From Plecoglossus altivelis (taxonomy: Eukaryota > Chordata > Actinopteri > Osmeriformes > Plecoglossidae): a DNA stretch of 64,000 nt. The notes beneath the pieces are model-generated. The model searched no databases, was not told the origin of the DNA, and was given only the letters and a program-made list of their open reading frames with translations. Numbering within the stretch: position 1 is the first letter of the stretch; each line of letters begins with the position of its first letter. The position numbers and the translations under genes are program-made. The stretch spans positions 18,146,992 to 18,210,991 of the forward strand of contig BROE01000016.1 in assembly GCA_036571765.1 (NCBI GenBank), in the 5' to 3' direction. Shown in pieces: positions 10,601 to 21,000 of this stretch.

Positions 10601-11418
10601 CTCATCATGGCCTCCAGTTTGTGAAGAACTTCCTACTGCTCTTATCTGATTGGTCAGAGTCCCTGCATGGCCTCCGACTATTTTTAGATGTTGGATGCCT
10701 GCATCTCCTTGAACGTACAGTAACTCGCTTGTGTGCAAATCGCAGTTATTCGTTCTCTTATCACCACCCCTGCTGTCTGGATACGCTGAGTGGATCTGGT
10801 TCTTTTTACTTTTTTTAGAACATCTGTTATCTCGTGGCGTAGTGCACAGAAATGCAACACTGCTGATTCATCTTCCAGTCAGCTTATTGGCCAACTTTGT
10901 TGACAAAGTCGTTGTTTGACTGCCAGAACACAGACGTTTGTCTAAACATGCTTGTGTGTGTGTTCCACTTCAGCTTTGTGTGAGTGTCCCCAGGTCAACC
11001 CAGAATGTGTTAACAAGGCGAGCGCTCTCTTCCTGTCCCACAGGCGTACGAGGGTCAGACCTCAGACACCACGGTGCTCACCTTCCAGGTGACGCCCACC
11101 GACTACCTGCTGGGCGTGGCCGACCTGACGGGCGAGCTCATGCGCATGTGCATCAGCAGCGTGGGCAACGGAGACATGGAAACGCCGTTCCAGCTCAGTC
11201 AGTTCCTGCGGCAGATCCACGATGGCTTCGCCTACATCGGGAACACGGGTCCCTACGAAGTGTCCAAGAAGCTGCACACCCTCCGGCAGAGTCTGGCCAA
11301 GGTGGAGGATGCCTGCTACACTCTGCGAGTGCGAGGCTCTGAGATCCCCAAGCACATGCTGGCGGACGTGTTCTCCAGCAGGGCGGCGCTCATGGACACG
11401 GACGAGGGCGTGGCCTAG
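4645..11418 (+). CDS. tsnax: TSNAX (TRAX), translin-associated factor X, six exons
   Basis: The spliced product is join(4645-4660, 4788-4880, 5033-5147, 5242-5372, 9173-9282, 11044-11418), 840 nt and 279 aa including consistent phases throughout; human TSNAX is 290 aa. TSNAX pairs with translin in the C3PO octamer, a Mg-dependent endoribonuclease that removes nicked passenger strands during RISC activation and trims tRNA leaders. The catalytic acidic residues known from human TRAX (E126, E129, D193, E197) align to E122, E125, D182 and E186 here, in the motifs QEYVEAVSFQHF and LLGVADLTGELMRM. A basic RRRK at 11-14 fits the N-terminal nuclear localisation signal. The conserved core SKRSIFLLHRVTS and IGNTGPYEVSKKL are present. 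The variable segment before the last exon is shorter than in human, which explains the length difference. No lesion was seen. The gene runs head-to-head with EGLN1 and is followed in the same orientation by DISC1. Confidence 0.96.
4788..4880 (+). CDS. tsnax: TSNAX exon 2
   Basis: The acceptor is ATTTTAG and the donor GTATAT. Residues 6-36 contain the basic RRRK stretch and end with SPVLSAFK, matching human SSPVMLAFK. The exon enters and leaves in phase 1. Confidence 0.93.
5033..5147 (+). CDS. tsnax: TSNAX exon 3
   Basis: It encodes VFQQELDVKHDKHERLVKLS and onward to LLHRVTS, nearly identical to human TRAX. The acceptor is TCTGAAG and the donor GTAACA. It enters in phase 1 and leaves in phase 2. 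Confidence 0.95.
5242..5372 (+). CDS. tsnax: TSNAX exon 4
   Basis: It encodes VPNVEDILAEADTKLDAVRE through RGEDLYQFHRAFTP (residues 75-118 plus one base). The acceptor is CCTGCAG. The donor GTGAGC at 5373 is duplicated 17 bp downstream at 5390. Confidence 0.95.
5373..5396 (+). repeat. tsnax: 17-bp tandem duplication of the TSNAX exon 4 splice donor
   Basis: CACACCAG followed by GTGAGCTGT occurs twice, with donors at 5373 and 5390. The second donor has the same exon-side bases and GTGAGC. Its use would add 17 nt and shift the frame. Confidence 0.9.
5408..5670 (-). mobile_element. Dispersed retroelement 3' end, copy A (minus orientation)
   Basis: Read on the minus strand, it contains CGACATTTCGTTCCACTGTATG and GCGGAATGACAACAAAGCTC, then ends in a TTGAAC-type repeated tail. 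A diverged second copy lies in the opposite orientation at 26540-26816. A conserved 3' end with a short-repeat tail is typical of non-LTR LINE or SINE 3' regions. I see no coding capacity and cannot name the family. Confidence 0.65.
5744..5948. mobile_element. hAT-like MITE with CAGTGGTTCTT termini
   Basis: About 205 bp, bounded by CAGTGGTTCTTTACC and, inverted, GGTTAAGAACCACTG. Internal text (GGGTTCGATCAAACCCCAGG, GGGGTTCGGTG) resembles the abundant non-autonomous hAT elements of fish. Flanking 8-mers (TTTTAAAC and CTCTAAAG) are only partly alike, so the target-site duplication has decayed or is misjudged. Confidence 0.7.
6592..7282 (+). repeat. Minisatellite (about 33 bp) carrying TTTCCCAGGATGCA in each unit
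   Basis: It lies in TSNAX intron 4. Units read approximately GGAGAAGGAGTATTAGATTT then CCCAGGATGCATCA, about 20 copies with lengths of 26-34 bp. Each unit contains a core resembling the 3' half of the ZNF143/THAP11 motif. Confidence 0.93.
8385..9103 (+). repeat. Minisatellite, about 22 bp, GCTAGCGTTAAAC units
   Basis: About 32 copies of CCCTCTAACTAGCGTTAAACTT variants lie in TSNAX intron 4, ending about 70 bp before exon 5. The rest of intron 4 (5950-6590 and 7290-8380) is unique-looking sequence with no feature that I can support. Confidence 0.93.
9173..9282 (+). CDS. tsnax: TSNAX exon 5
   Basis: It encodes IQEYVEAVSFQHFIRHRSLI through VFIKEGK (residues 119-155), including catalytic E122 and E125. 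The acceptor is CTTCTCAG and the donor GTACAG; it leaves in phase 0. Confidence 0.95.
10042..10160 (+). mobile_element. Unclassified dispersed repeat, copy A
   Basis: The text TTCTCTTCACATTCTGCA, GGGTCAAAAAGGCCCCACC and CCTGAAATAAAGC is repeated, inverted and slightly diverged, at 63521-63631. The inner palindrome-like GGGGTCAAAAAGGCCCC recalls DNA-transposon ends, but I cannot assign a family. Confidence 0.55.
10210..10486. repeat. GT microsatellite with GTATGATGT interruptions
   Basis: Alternating (GT)n and (GTCT) runs are broken about six times by GGTATGATG. Open frames across it are repeat artefacts. Confidence 0.95.
11044..11418 (+). CDS. tsnax: TSNAX exon 6 (last coding exon)
   Basis: The acceptor is TGTCCCACAG. 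It encodes residues 156-279, including D182 and E186 of the active site, GNTGPYEVSKKLHTLRQSLA and RGSEIPKHMLADVFS, ending at TAG (11416-11418). It is markedly GC-rich compared with the flanking introns. Confidence 0.97.
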   Translation, partial: AYEGQTSDTTVLTFQVTPTDYLLGVADLTGELMRMCISSVGNGDMETPFQLSQFLRQIHDGFAYIGNTGPYEVSKKLHTLRQSLAKVEDACYTLRVRGSEIPKHMLADVFSSRAALMDTDEGVA

Positions 11419-11640
11419 ATGAGCAAGGAGGCTTCTGGTTCGAAATACTTTCGTTTTGTTTCGTTCTGACGCTGTGAGAGTTTTGTGCTGTTCGATATTT
11501 GATGTTGCCATTCCTCCAGTTGGGAAACCCTTCACTACTGCATCAATGTTAGTGTGTGCAATGCCACAGGCTTGTTTTATATTTTCAGGATGTTTGCATT
11601 GGAGTAAGTGAAAATAAAAATGTAGCTTTTTGTGATAAAC
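11419..11640 (+). terminator. tsnax: TSNAX 3' UTR with poly(A) signal at 11613-11618
   Basis: AATAAA lies 195 bp after the stop codon, followed by a T/GT-rich stretch (TTTTTGTGATAAACTGCTTT) suited to cleavage. This is the first AATAAA after the stop. Confidence 0.8.
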
Positions 11641-14187
11641 TGCTTTCTCGTTGCTTTTCATGATGTTATAGTGATGCCTGCAAATCGTAGATGTTGGAAT
11701 GTAATCAATTCGACTTCAGTCCAAGACAATTCCACATTATTAAAACATGACAACAGCCGTCGCTTTGAAGTGCTGCAGTCTGTCTGACCTTGTCTGTGCA
11801 GTTGAAATAGTTTATTTTTCTGTCCTGTGTGTCAAACAGAATATGTAAGGTAGGCCCGATGCTGTCTGTCCGACCACAGTGTGAACGAGCTGTGGACTGT
11901 ACGTACTGTCGGCTGTTTGAGCTGTCGGCTGTACGTACTGTCGACTGTACGTACTGTCGGCTGTACGTACTGTCGGCTGTACTCACTGTCGACTGTACGT
12001 ACTGTCGACTGTACTCACTGTCGGCAGTACTCACTGTCGACTGTACTCCCTGTCGGCTGTACTCCCTGTCGGCTGTACTCCCTGTCGGCTGTACTCCCTG
12101 TCGGCAGTACTCACTGTCGGCTGTATTTACCGTCGGCTGTACGAACTGTCGGCTGTACGAACTGTTGTCTGTGCGTCCTTAGTAACCTTCAGCTCTTCAC
12201 CCTCAGGCAACACTTACTGGGATGGAATGAAAGCAAACTCCAAATAAGGATTCGCCAAACACTTGTTTTTCCTCACGATTATATTTTTGAACCTACTAGG
12301 TTAGTCTTGACACAGGCGCTGTAGTTGGCTTCAACTGTGTGTCTTTTCTCCATTAATACTTATATTGACTGTTGTTTTTGGCACACGTTATCTAAAATGT
12401 TAGCATATTTTAACATAAGATTGAGATCTAGCGAGGTGTACAAAGTTTATTTTTTACAGTAATTGAAGTAATACAAAAACAGTAACAGTTATGTGAGAGC
12501 TTGACTTGGTTACTCTCTGTTTGCCCCCATAAACACATGTTCTGTTCATTACCCCTTCAGGGGCAGGAACCGTCTCTAGAATAGGACTGCTGTCATGGAA
12601 TCTCAACAGTAGGCATCGTGTGTTGATTGGTTCATTTGTATTCTAATAGATGATCTTAGACCCCCTTAGAAGTTTGTAATGCGCGTGCCCCGTCGCGTGG
12701 TGACAGCTGGTATTACACACGAGCGGCACAGATTTAAAAGTAAAAGGTTTACGTTAAAACAAACGGACCAAAGCGGAAGATTATGAATCGGCTGTGGTAT
12801 ATTGAGTGGTTGTCTGTATAGTCAACGTGAGTTTAGGTTCGATTATAAGACAGTTACGTGGTTTGCTTCTTGACAGAAATCATTAAGTGCGTCTAATCTT
12901 TAAATCCAAGCCGTTGCCTTAATAAGATTTACAACGGATTTGCAGTACAGCGCAGTTCGTCATGAAACCTATTAACAGAGCAGACCAACAGCAGTTAACA
13001 ACGCAGCTACTTTGTTATGCTGGTGTTTCTACCGAAATCGGTCACCTAACGAAAACTGATCAGGGGGTGCTTGTCTAATGACTTGCTGTACTGATCAGCA
13101 AATATTATGGTTAAGGCTTAAATATAATCTACTTCAAGCCGTTAGAGGTGCGCCCCCTGGTCACAGTTTTAGATAGGTCACCAATTTCGTTAACACCTGG
13201 TTACTGCTGGGGTCATTAACGCTCTGGTCCATCAATAACAGCCAAATAAAAAGGGTTTTAAGTGAAGAGGGGAGGGCTTATTTTAAATACACTGCTTCAT
13301 TGAAGCCACGCTGATTTCCCCATACGTTAGAACAGAACACATTAGTCATCAGACGCCCTTTTAGTATTTGTTGTGTCTCAGTTTAAGAAACCTTAGGTCA
13401 CGTGAAAGCCACGGTAGGATAATCATTGTAGATGATTACCTGAGAAAATCCGAGTTAATTTGACTATTTGCGCCTTTTACGCACTGCTTTTCACTCCATT
13501 TCGTTGTAAATTTATCCAAAACGGGTGATCTAGGAGATTAATTCAATAATCCAGAGTTAAATATGTAAAATAACTACAATGTATTATATTGATGCTAGCG
13601 CAACTATTGGCTGTCTGGTTTATAAGGCGGCCAAACCGAGCTGGAGTCAAATTCCAACACACGTAGGACTTCCTCGCGTTCCGCCAACACGACACATAAC
13701 GGACCGAAATGCGCCACGGGGCGCAGATATTCGATGTCAATCGCCTGGACTGTAATGTATTGAAATTGATCTTTTATCATAATAAGTTTGAAACGTTAAA
13801 TAGTTCTTTTTTTTTAAAGTTCGCCGCTTGATAGGCTTTCATTACCTCCGAAGTTTATTTTCTTTCCGTTCACCGCCGTTATCGTAACAGTTAGCTCTGG
13901 ACTGCCTATAGTTGAGGTATTATCCTTCGTTGATGATCGTGTATAAATAATTAGGCTCTACTGACTCTGGTATTATGGGCATTTGAATAGCGAAAAAGGC
14001 GGAGTAAAAAACAACATTCCATCCCAGAGTACCAAGTTTCAAGGAGTCTGTTCTTCACAACGGAAATGAGATCAGTCGCTGTGCTTAGATACGTTTGGCG
14101 AAAGGATCCCACTTTAGTCGTTTTTGAAGTAGTTTTCGCTCATGTTTATCATCTGGATATATAACTTGACTTCATTCCTTCATCAAG
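11641..14187 (+). other. TSNAX-DISC1 spacer and DISC1 5' region
   Basis: It contains the 16-bp minisatellite at 11884-12176. From 12180 to 13600 I see only unique AT-leaning sequence without a gene. The DISC1 promoter and 5' UTR must lie within the last kilobase. An out-of-frame ATG at 14142 precedes the chosen DISC1 start. Confidence 0.6.
11884..12176 (+). repeat. 16-bp minisatellite CTGTACGTACTGTCGG
   Basis: About 18 copies, with CTGTACTCACTGTCGA and CTGTACTCCCTGTCGG variants. A 16-bp period reads as a 16-residue repeat in each frame, which explains the Cys-rich open frames on the plus strand; they are not genes. Confidence 0.95.
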
Positions 14188-14221
14188 ATGTTTGCTGGTT
14201 TGATGACTTTGGAATTCCAAG
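14142..14221 (+). promoter_or_regulatory. disc1: Candidate upstream ORF overlapping the DISC1 start
   Basis: An ATG at 14142 lies 46 bases upstream of, and out of frame with, the DISC1 ATG. Through the exon 1/exon 2 splice it would continue until a TGA in early exon 2 (about 18373). Its context is weak (C at -3). It matters only if transcription begins upstream of it. Confidence 0.3.
14188..14221 (+). CDS. disc1: DISC1 exon 1 (coding part)
   Basis: It encodes MFAGLMTLEFQ plus one base, then a GTAAGT donor. The ATG has A at -3. A very short first coding exon followed by a large exon 2 is the human arrangement as well, and the phase (1) fits exon 2 exactly. Sequence similarity is too low here to prove the start, so it is inferred from phase and position. 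Confidence 0.7.
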
Positions 14222-17200
14222 GTAAGTTGACAGCCGCCACGCGCATCCTCTGACAATAGAAGACTTCTCCAACTAAGAAGGCCGAGGGATTTTTAGCATA
14301 AAAACATTAACATTAAAACATTTGACAAATGAATGATGTAATTGCGAAAAGATAAAGAGATGGACTTTGTTCTCTGCAGTTTCGTATGACTGTAACCGCG
14401 GTTAACAATAAAGCTAGCCGATAGCCAAGAGTGATAACCTACACAGCTAGATCTAGTATCAGAATGTACAAGTAATCATTGATATTTTAAGATTTTGGGC
14501 CTAATTATGTGACACTGATGATAACGTGGCTAGCGCGTAGGTGTGAGGCTGGGCTTTGTCTGATCGTATTGACTGTTGACCTTAATTCCTTGTAGTAACT
14601 GAGTGATCGTTACATCGTGAACTTTACAGTGAAGCTTATCGTGGGAATCAGGCGGATGATGCTACAGGCTGTTTAGTCGCCCTACTGACATCGTGTCCGA
14701 GGTCTTCGCAAATCCTTCCGTCTGTTCAAACGGAATGTTCTCACGAGTGTGATGTGCTCTTTTTGGCTTCAAGCTTTCAAATATTACCAGCGTGAAACAT
14801 GCTTTTCAGATCAAATATTATTTCTTACCCAGCCAGACTACATCTGGCCGCAAAGTAAACAGATGAAATTCGGACCCCCCAAAAAACTCATCCGCTGTTG
14901 GTCTTTAGACACCCGCTCGGTAGTGAGCTCGCGTCCTGTCATATGGACGTCTCGAGGTCATCCAACCGGCGGTTATAGGGGAAGCTCGCCGCTTTTAATT
15001 GACCTGTAAACATATTGAGTTAGTGTGTTCTCTGGAAACATATGAACATATTGAGTTAGTGTGTTCTCTGGAAACACATATGAACATATTGAGTTGGTGT
15101 GTTCTCTGGAAACACACATGAACATATTGAGTTAGTGTGTTCTCTGGAAACACATATGAACATATTGAGTTAGTGTGTTCTCTGGAAACACATATGAACA
15201 TATTGAGTTGGTGTGTTCTCTGGAAACACATATGACGTGTCAGTAGTTAAAGGGGTCACTGGCATCTTGTTCTATACACGAGCCATATGCTCACGCGCAG
15301 CCTCCAGACACGAGGCATTCTATCTGACATCACGGTTAACCTTTTCGACTGCGTTGGATCAAATTCTCTGCTTCTCTCCGTGTCAAAACTTTCACACAGA
15401 CGACAGATTCAACCACAACAAAGAGAGACTTCTGTAAGCCTTACCAGCCACAACTACCGGCATTGTCACTCTGCTTATATCTGACACTATATACTGTGTA
15501 GGCCACACAAGACACCAACCAGCATGAAATGTCTTTTTGTGTGTGTTTTTAGCTTGTGTTGGGGGAAGGCAAGAGAGAAAGACTAAGAGACTCCAGAGAA
15601 AGAGGAAGATGGAGAGTGTGAAAGGGTGCGTGAAAGAGAGAAAGAGTGTGTGTGTTCATTATTTTCATCTGCTTTATGTTTCCCTTGTGACTTGACAGGA
15701 AGTTCATGGTTGTCCGAGCCAAACATGTCTGGCTCTCTGTGTAGCTGGTGTGTAACTGGTGTGTAGCTGGTGTGTAGCTGGTGTGTAGCTGGTGTGTATC
15801 TGGTGTGTGACTGGTTTCTGTCATGGCCCAGCACACAATCTCACCAGGCTGTTGAACCACCTGAAACGATAAACATTTAGTACATTTACAATCTCTTAGG
15901 CTTAGGAGGTGTTCAGACACAAAAAAACAGACAAAATGACAGGAATGATGTCAACTCAAACAGCTGACTTTGTGACAAAGGAAGGTGAAAACACTAACTT
16001 TCACTTCTCTTATTTGTCTGCTGTGGTTTGGTCACCAGTGTCCGAGTGCCCATGAGGCCAGCAGGCTGTTTCTCAGGAGGGGCGTGCTGACAAGGCCAGG
16101 TCTGGGAGTCGAAGGCAGATTAGCTTCCTCCCCAAACGTTTGTGTTTTTATGAGATCCTCCACATTCCTGTACTCTGGTGCTGAAGTGGCAGCTTTCTAC
16201 CAATGTGAGGCTGTGTTTACCATAGGGGGAGGGGTCTAGGAAGGCCTCTTTAGTCTACGGAGGTAAATACTGCATCTCTCAGCTGGAGCTGAATATTTCC
16301 CCTGGCCTGGTCACTGTTGTGCTTCTGTTTGTGTTTCTGTAGATCTGTTTCCAGGCTTTATAATAGACTGATTAGTAGACTGATGTGTCGAATGAGACTG
16401 GGTGTTAGCCAAGGGATTATGCAGTAATGCGTTAATTTCTGAGTCATTTGTCTCAGGATTGTCGGGTAGCTATTTTAACACACTGTTGGCAGGAAGCGAC
16501 ACGCGAGCATGCAGCAGACGGCTTCTTCCTCCGAACAATGGATTGTGGGACGTTTCCTGTCTCTTGTGGAGGACAGGGTTCTTGTGTAATCTAAGCATCC
16601 ACAAACCCACCTCCGCCCCCTCCCCCCTCTCAGATCTGATCACTCTACATAGAGGGTTACATAGAGGCACCCCAGCTGCCAGATGGTGAGTGGGGGATCT
16701 GACTCAGGTTACACAGGTGGGACATGCTACACTGACCACGTCTGGAGAGAGAGTTTAGATGGAGTGGTGGTGTAATCTGACCCTGGGACTGTGGTCTCTG
16801 AGGAAAGGGGTGTCTGGTGGGAGTCCTGCCTCTCTGCTGCTGTTCCCCTGGTCAGGACTCTGCACACAAGGCCTCCAGTACCCCCCCCCCCATCACCCTT
16901 CATCAGTCTCAGCTTGTCCCTCGGTCCCTTAAGTGGAGTCTCTCCCTCTGGGCTCCTCTCAGTGTTGCAGAGGCCAGAGGCATGACATCATGTTATGATC
17001 ATGGAAGACTGATCATGTGACTTCTTTTGTACTCTCCATCGTCTTCTAACATCTCGCATTCCTGCTGTAATGTACTGCGTCCGCTGGCTGGGGTAGGGTC
17101 TGAGACATCTCTAACTACAGAACACAGGTCTGCTAGGTTGTTAGTAGGATGAAATCCAGACTTTCAGACGATCTCATGATTGCTCCCCTCTAACGCATTT

Positions 17201-17316
17201 AAAAACAAACGGGGCACGTCTGAGCTCTTTTCAAACGTCTCTGTGGGATTTCCAGAGCCAGTTCTTCTGAATGACCCCTCTGTGGTGAAGGCCTCGCGTT
17301 TCAATGCAGCCTCGAC

Positions 17317-17348
<32 letters not shown>

Positions 17349-17976
17349 GGAAGCAGAGGGCTAGTGAAGCAGCACAGCTGTACACAAAAGAGCTGTTGAG
17401 GTCCCCTGTGGCTGGTCTGTGCCCAGTGTGCCCAGGGAAAGATCTGTAGCAGGGCTGTGTGCAGCAGGGCAGGTGCCCAGTCAGCCAGTCACTCAGTCAG
17501 CCAGTCACTCAGTCACCCAGTCAGCCAGTCACCCAGTCAGCCAGTCACCCCCTCTGCCAACACTACTATGCTTTCTCATCCAAGAACTGGGCATCATTTA
17601 TACATGTATTATGTGTAGTGTAACTGCTGAGGATTCGTGTTTATATATATATTTTTTTAAAGTTTTTTTTCTATAAACTGCAGCAGGAAAGTCAGATTTT
17701 CCTTCAGGGGCAGTGAAGTGTATAGTTGTAATGAGAAGTTGTCAGTTTCAGAGGAAAGAGTTCAGTCCACACAGTGGAGAGACTGGCTAAGGATAGAGCA
17801 GCCTTGGCTGCCTGAACTGTGTGACCACATGTGCTGTCTGTCTCTCTCTCTCTCGCTCTGTCTGTCTGTCGCTCTGCCTGTGTGTCTGTTTGTCTGTCTG
17901 TCTCTCTCTGTCCGTCTGTCTGTTTCTGTCTGTCTGCCTGTCTGTCTGTCGCTCTGCCTGTGTGTCTGTCTCTTTC

Positions 17977-18027
<51 letters not shown>

Positions 18028-21000
18028 GCCTGCCTGCCTGTCTGTCTGTGTGAGAATGACGAAGGCAGTTTGGGATTTTCTCAGCAGCTGGACTCACCCA
18101 GCGCCTGGGAAAATGACGCCTCTTTCAAGTGTCTAATCCAGCTGGACACTCCGGGGTGACACGCTAGCCAAGCATAATGGGAAACTTGACAGGGGAATTA
18201 TATTGGGGAGTCCGAACACAGATCATTTCTCCGGTTTTGTATTTTACCTGATTCAAACTTCAAAGCTGTGCTGCCCTCCTCGTTGTGTACTTGCTGTTGT
18301 TGTTGTTGTTGTTGTTGTGTGTCAGGCTTAACAGCTTATCTTTCTGTCAGCAGGTGGGCCAGTCTTGCCCTCTGAGTCAGCGGGAAGCCTGACCCGTAAG
18401 AGGCTCCATCGCAGGCCAGGGTGCGTGAGGACAGACCTGCCCAGGCCTCAGACCTCCTCCTCTGGGGAAGAGGGAAGCACCGCCTGCCTGCAGAATGGAA
18501 TCTCTGGAAGTACTGGCAGGGACGATCGTGATGATATAATCCCGGTGCCAACTAACACTATGTCTGCAAGCTGGCAGCAACCTACCCTGGATGAACCCTC
18601 TCTGGGTCAGTGTCAACACATCCTCTTCTCCTCCTCCTCTTCCCCTCTTCCTCAGGAGGACTGTGGGGCTGTCAGGACTCCATCCAAACACTTTTGTGAC
18701 CTCCAGTTGACACCAGGCCTCCAGCACAGCCCTGCCCAGCCCAGACACCCTGACCCAGCTGACTCCTCCAGACTCCCTGATCCAGGTGACTCCTCCAGAC
18801 GCCCTGCCCAGCCCAGACTCCCTGACCCAGCTGACTCCTCCAGACTCCCTGATCCAGGTGACTCCTTCAGATCCAACTTCAGCTTCATCCAGCAGTCGCT
18901 CACCTCCATCCAGGTAGCTCCCTCGTCTGTCCCTGAGCTACGCATCTCCTCCCTGGGACTAGCAGACATGCCATCCTGTGAGACTGTACCTCCCAGGGCT
19001 GGGGTAACCCTGGCTCCAAAATCAGCAGACTGTGCTTCATCAAGTCCAGCATCTCAAACACCAGCAGACGGATCTTTGAGACAGTCCGGTTCAATCCCTG
19101 GCCAATCAGGGCCTGGCTTGGCTCCACCCAGCCAATCAGAGTTGTCGCTGGGCGAGAGGCTATGGCAGGATCGCCACTGGGAGTGTCGGGAGGCGGGAGG
19201 GTGCCCCTCGGTGACCTCTGACCTGAAAGAGAGTCTTCCTGACTCTGATTCGTGCTCGCTGGACACGGAGGCAGCCTCGTCCCTGTCCCTGGATTCAGAC
19301 GCTGCCACTTCTGGCTACGAAAGTGGGACTCCCGGGTGCGAGCAGGGCTGGGGGAGCCTACTGAAGACATATGAAGGAGCACTGCAGGCCAGCTTGCAGA
19401 ACACCAGGACCAACACCAAGGTAAGCGCTGGCCTTAACCAGAACCAGAAGCATAATCCTAACCATAACACCGAGGTAAACCCTGGCCTTAACCAGAACCA
19501 GAACCATAATCCTAACCATAACACCAAGGTAAGCGCTGGCCTTAACCAGAACCAGAACCATAATCCTAACCATAACACCAAGGTAAGCCCTGGCCTTAAC
19601 CAGAACCAGAAGCATAATCCTAACCATAACACCGAGGTAAGCCCTGGCTACGCCTTAACCAGAACCATTACCATAATCCTAACCATAACACCAAGGTAAG
19701 CCCTGGCCTTAACCAGAACCAGAACCATAATCCTAACCATAACACCAAGGTAAGCGCTGGCCTTAACCAGAACCATTACCATAATCCTAACCATAACACC
19801 AAGGTAAGCCCTGCTTAGGCCTTAACCAGAACCATAACCATTACCATAATCCTAACCATAACACCAAGGTAAGGGGAGGGGGTCCCAACCTGAACTATAA
19901 CCATAACCCCAGCCTCAACCACAACCAGATGATTGGACTTTGTTAATTGTTATTCTGATTCTTTTAAAGATTGAGTCCATGATGTTGAAACTGCAGCGAC
20001 TGCAGCAGAAAGCCGTCCTGGAGGATGACTATGATAGCGGTAAGTCAGAATGTGGATCTACTAAACTCTGACCTGATGAGGCTACCCAAACATTGGGTGG
20101 GCGGAGCCACATAGTGGGTGGAGACATGGAGGGGGGTGGAGCCACGGTGTGGGCGGAGCCACGGTGTGGGCGGGGCCACGGTGTGGGCGAAGCCACGGTG
20201 TGGGCGGAGCCACGATGTGGGTGGAGCCACGGTGTGGGCGGGGCCACGATGTGGGCGGGGCCACGATGTGGGCGGGGCCATGATGTGGGTGGGGCCATGA
20301 TGTGGGTGGAGCCACTAATTTTTTCATTATAAGTTAGCTGAATGGAAACACACAAAAACACATTGTGGATTTTATTCCACTTAACTATGAACCTGGATTC
20401 CAAAGATGCTTTTGGGCATTGATTGATGCTCTCCATTCTTTACAGTTTGTACCTTGAACTGAACTTAGTTTCATCCAGACTTGCAGACAGCAGTTGCAGC
20501 ATTTCTGGGTGATGTGATGTAGTCCTTCCTGCCTCCTCTAGAGGTCAGCATTGAGTTGCGATATCCTCACTTGCCCTCCAGTCAGCACAAGCCTGCTGCC
20601 TTTGATCCAATCACGGATAGACAGTTTAACTGCTGGTTTGAACCATAACAAACAAGGGTGGTCAGTCTGGTTTAGTATGGCCTGTTATGGATTCCCATTC
20701 GCTGTTTTGACCCACAACCTTTACGCTGATAAATCCTCTCGCTCCATTTGGTGCTGTTGTTGTGACAGCACATCACTCTTAATAAAGGCTGAGACTGATG
20801 CGTGTTCGTCGAAGGCTCGTTGACCCAGATTTCTTAACTGCTTTGGCCTACAAACCCAGCCTTGGTGTGTTGGGCTGGCTTCAAAGTAAAGACTGTACCG
20901 GGATCCATTAGTGAAGACCACACTGTCACTTGTTTCCTTGTGACTTAAATAAAACCATCTGGTGACCTCTCCCTCTTTAGCGGACAGTGATGAGTTTAGC

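Larger units (their letters stand above)
9283..11043 (+). other. tsnax: TSNAX intron 5
   Basis: From 9360 to 9800 it is AT-rich, with many AAATTC/GAATTT words in both orientations but no clear gene. A dispersed repeat lies at 10042-10160 and a GT/GTATGATGT microsatellite at 10210-10486. The stretch 10490-11040 shows nothing recognisable apart from the 3' splice site. Confidence 0.8.
14222..18353 (+). other. disc1: DISC1 intron 1
   Basis: It contains a 38-bp minisatellite (15009-15234), an 11-bp GTGTGTAGCTG array (15737-15812), a CAGTCAGC/CAGTCACY array (17477-17550), a short GT tract (17321-17347), CTGT repeats (17838-18050) and a TTG run (18296-18318). The intervals 15240-15730, 15820-17300 and 18050-18290 hold nothing else I recognise. 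Confidence 0.75.

Noticed and set aside
15009..15234. CRISPR-like appearance of regular repeats
   Set aside because: The repeats are contiguous with no unique spacers, in a vertebrate genome; it is a minisatellite.
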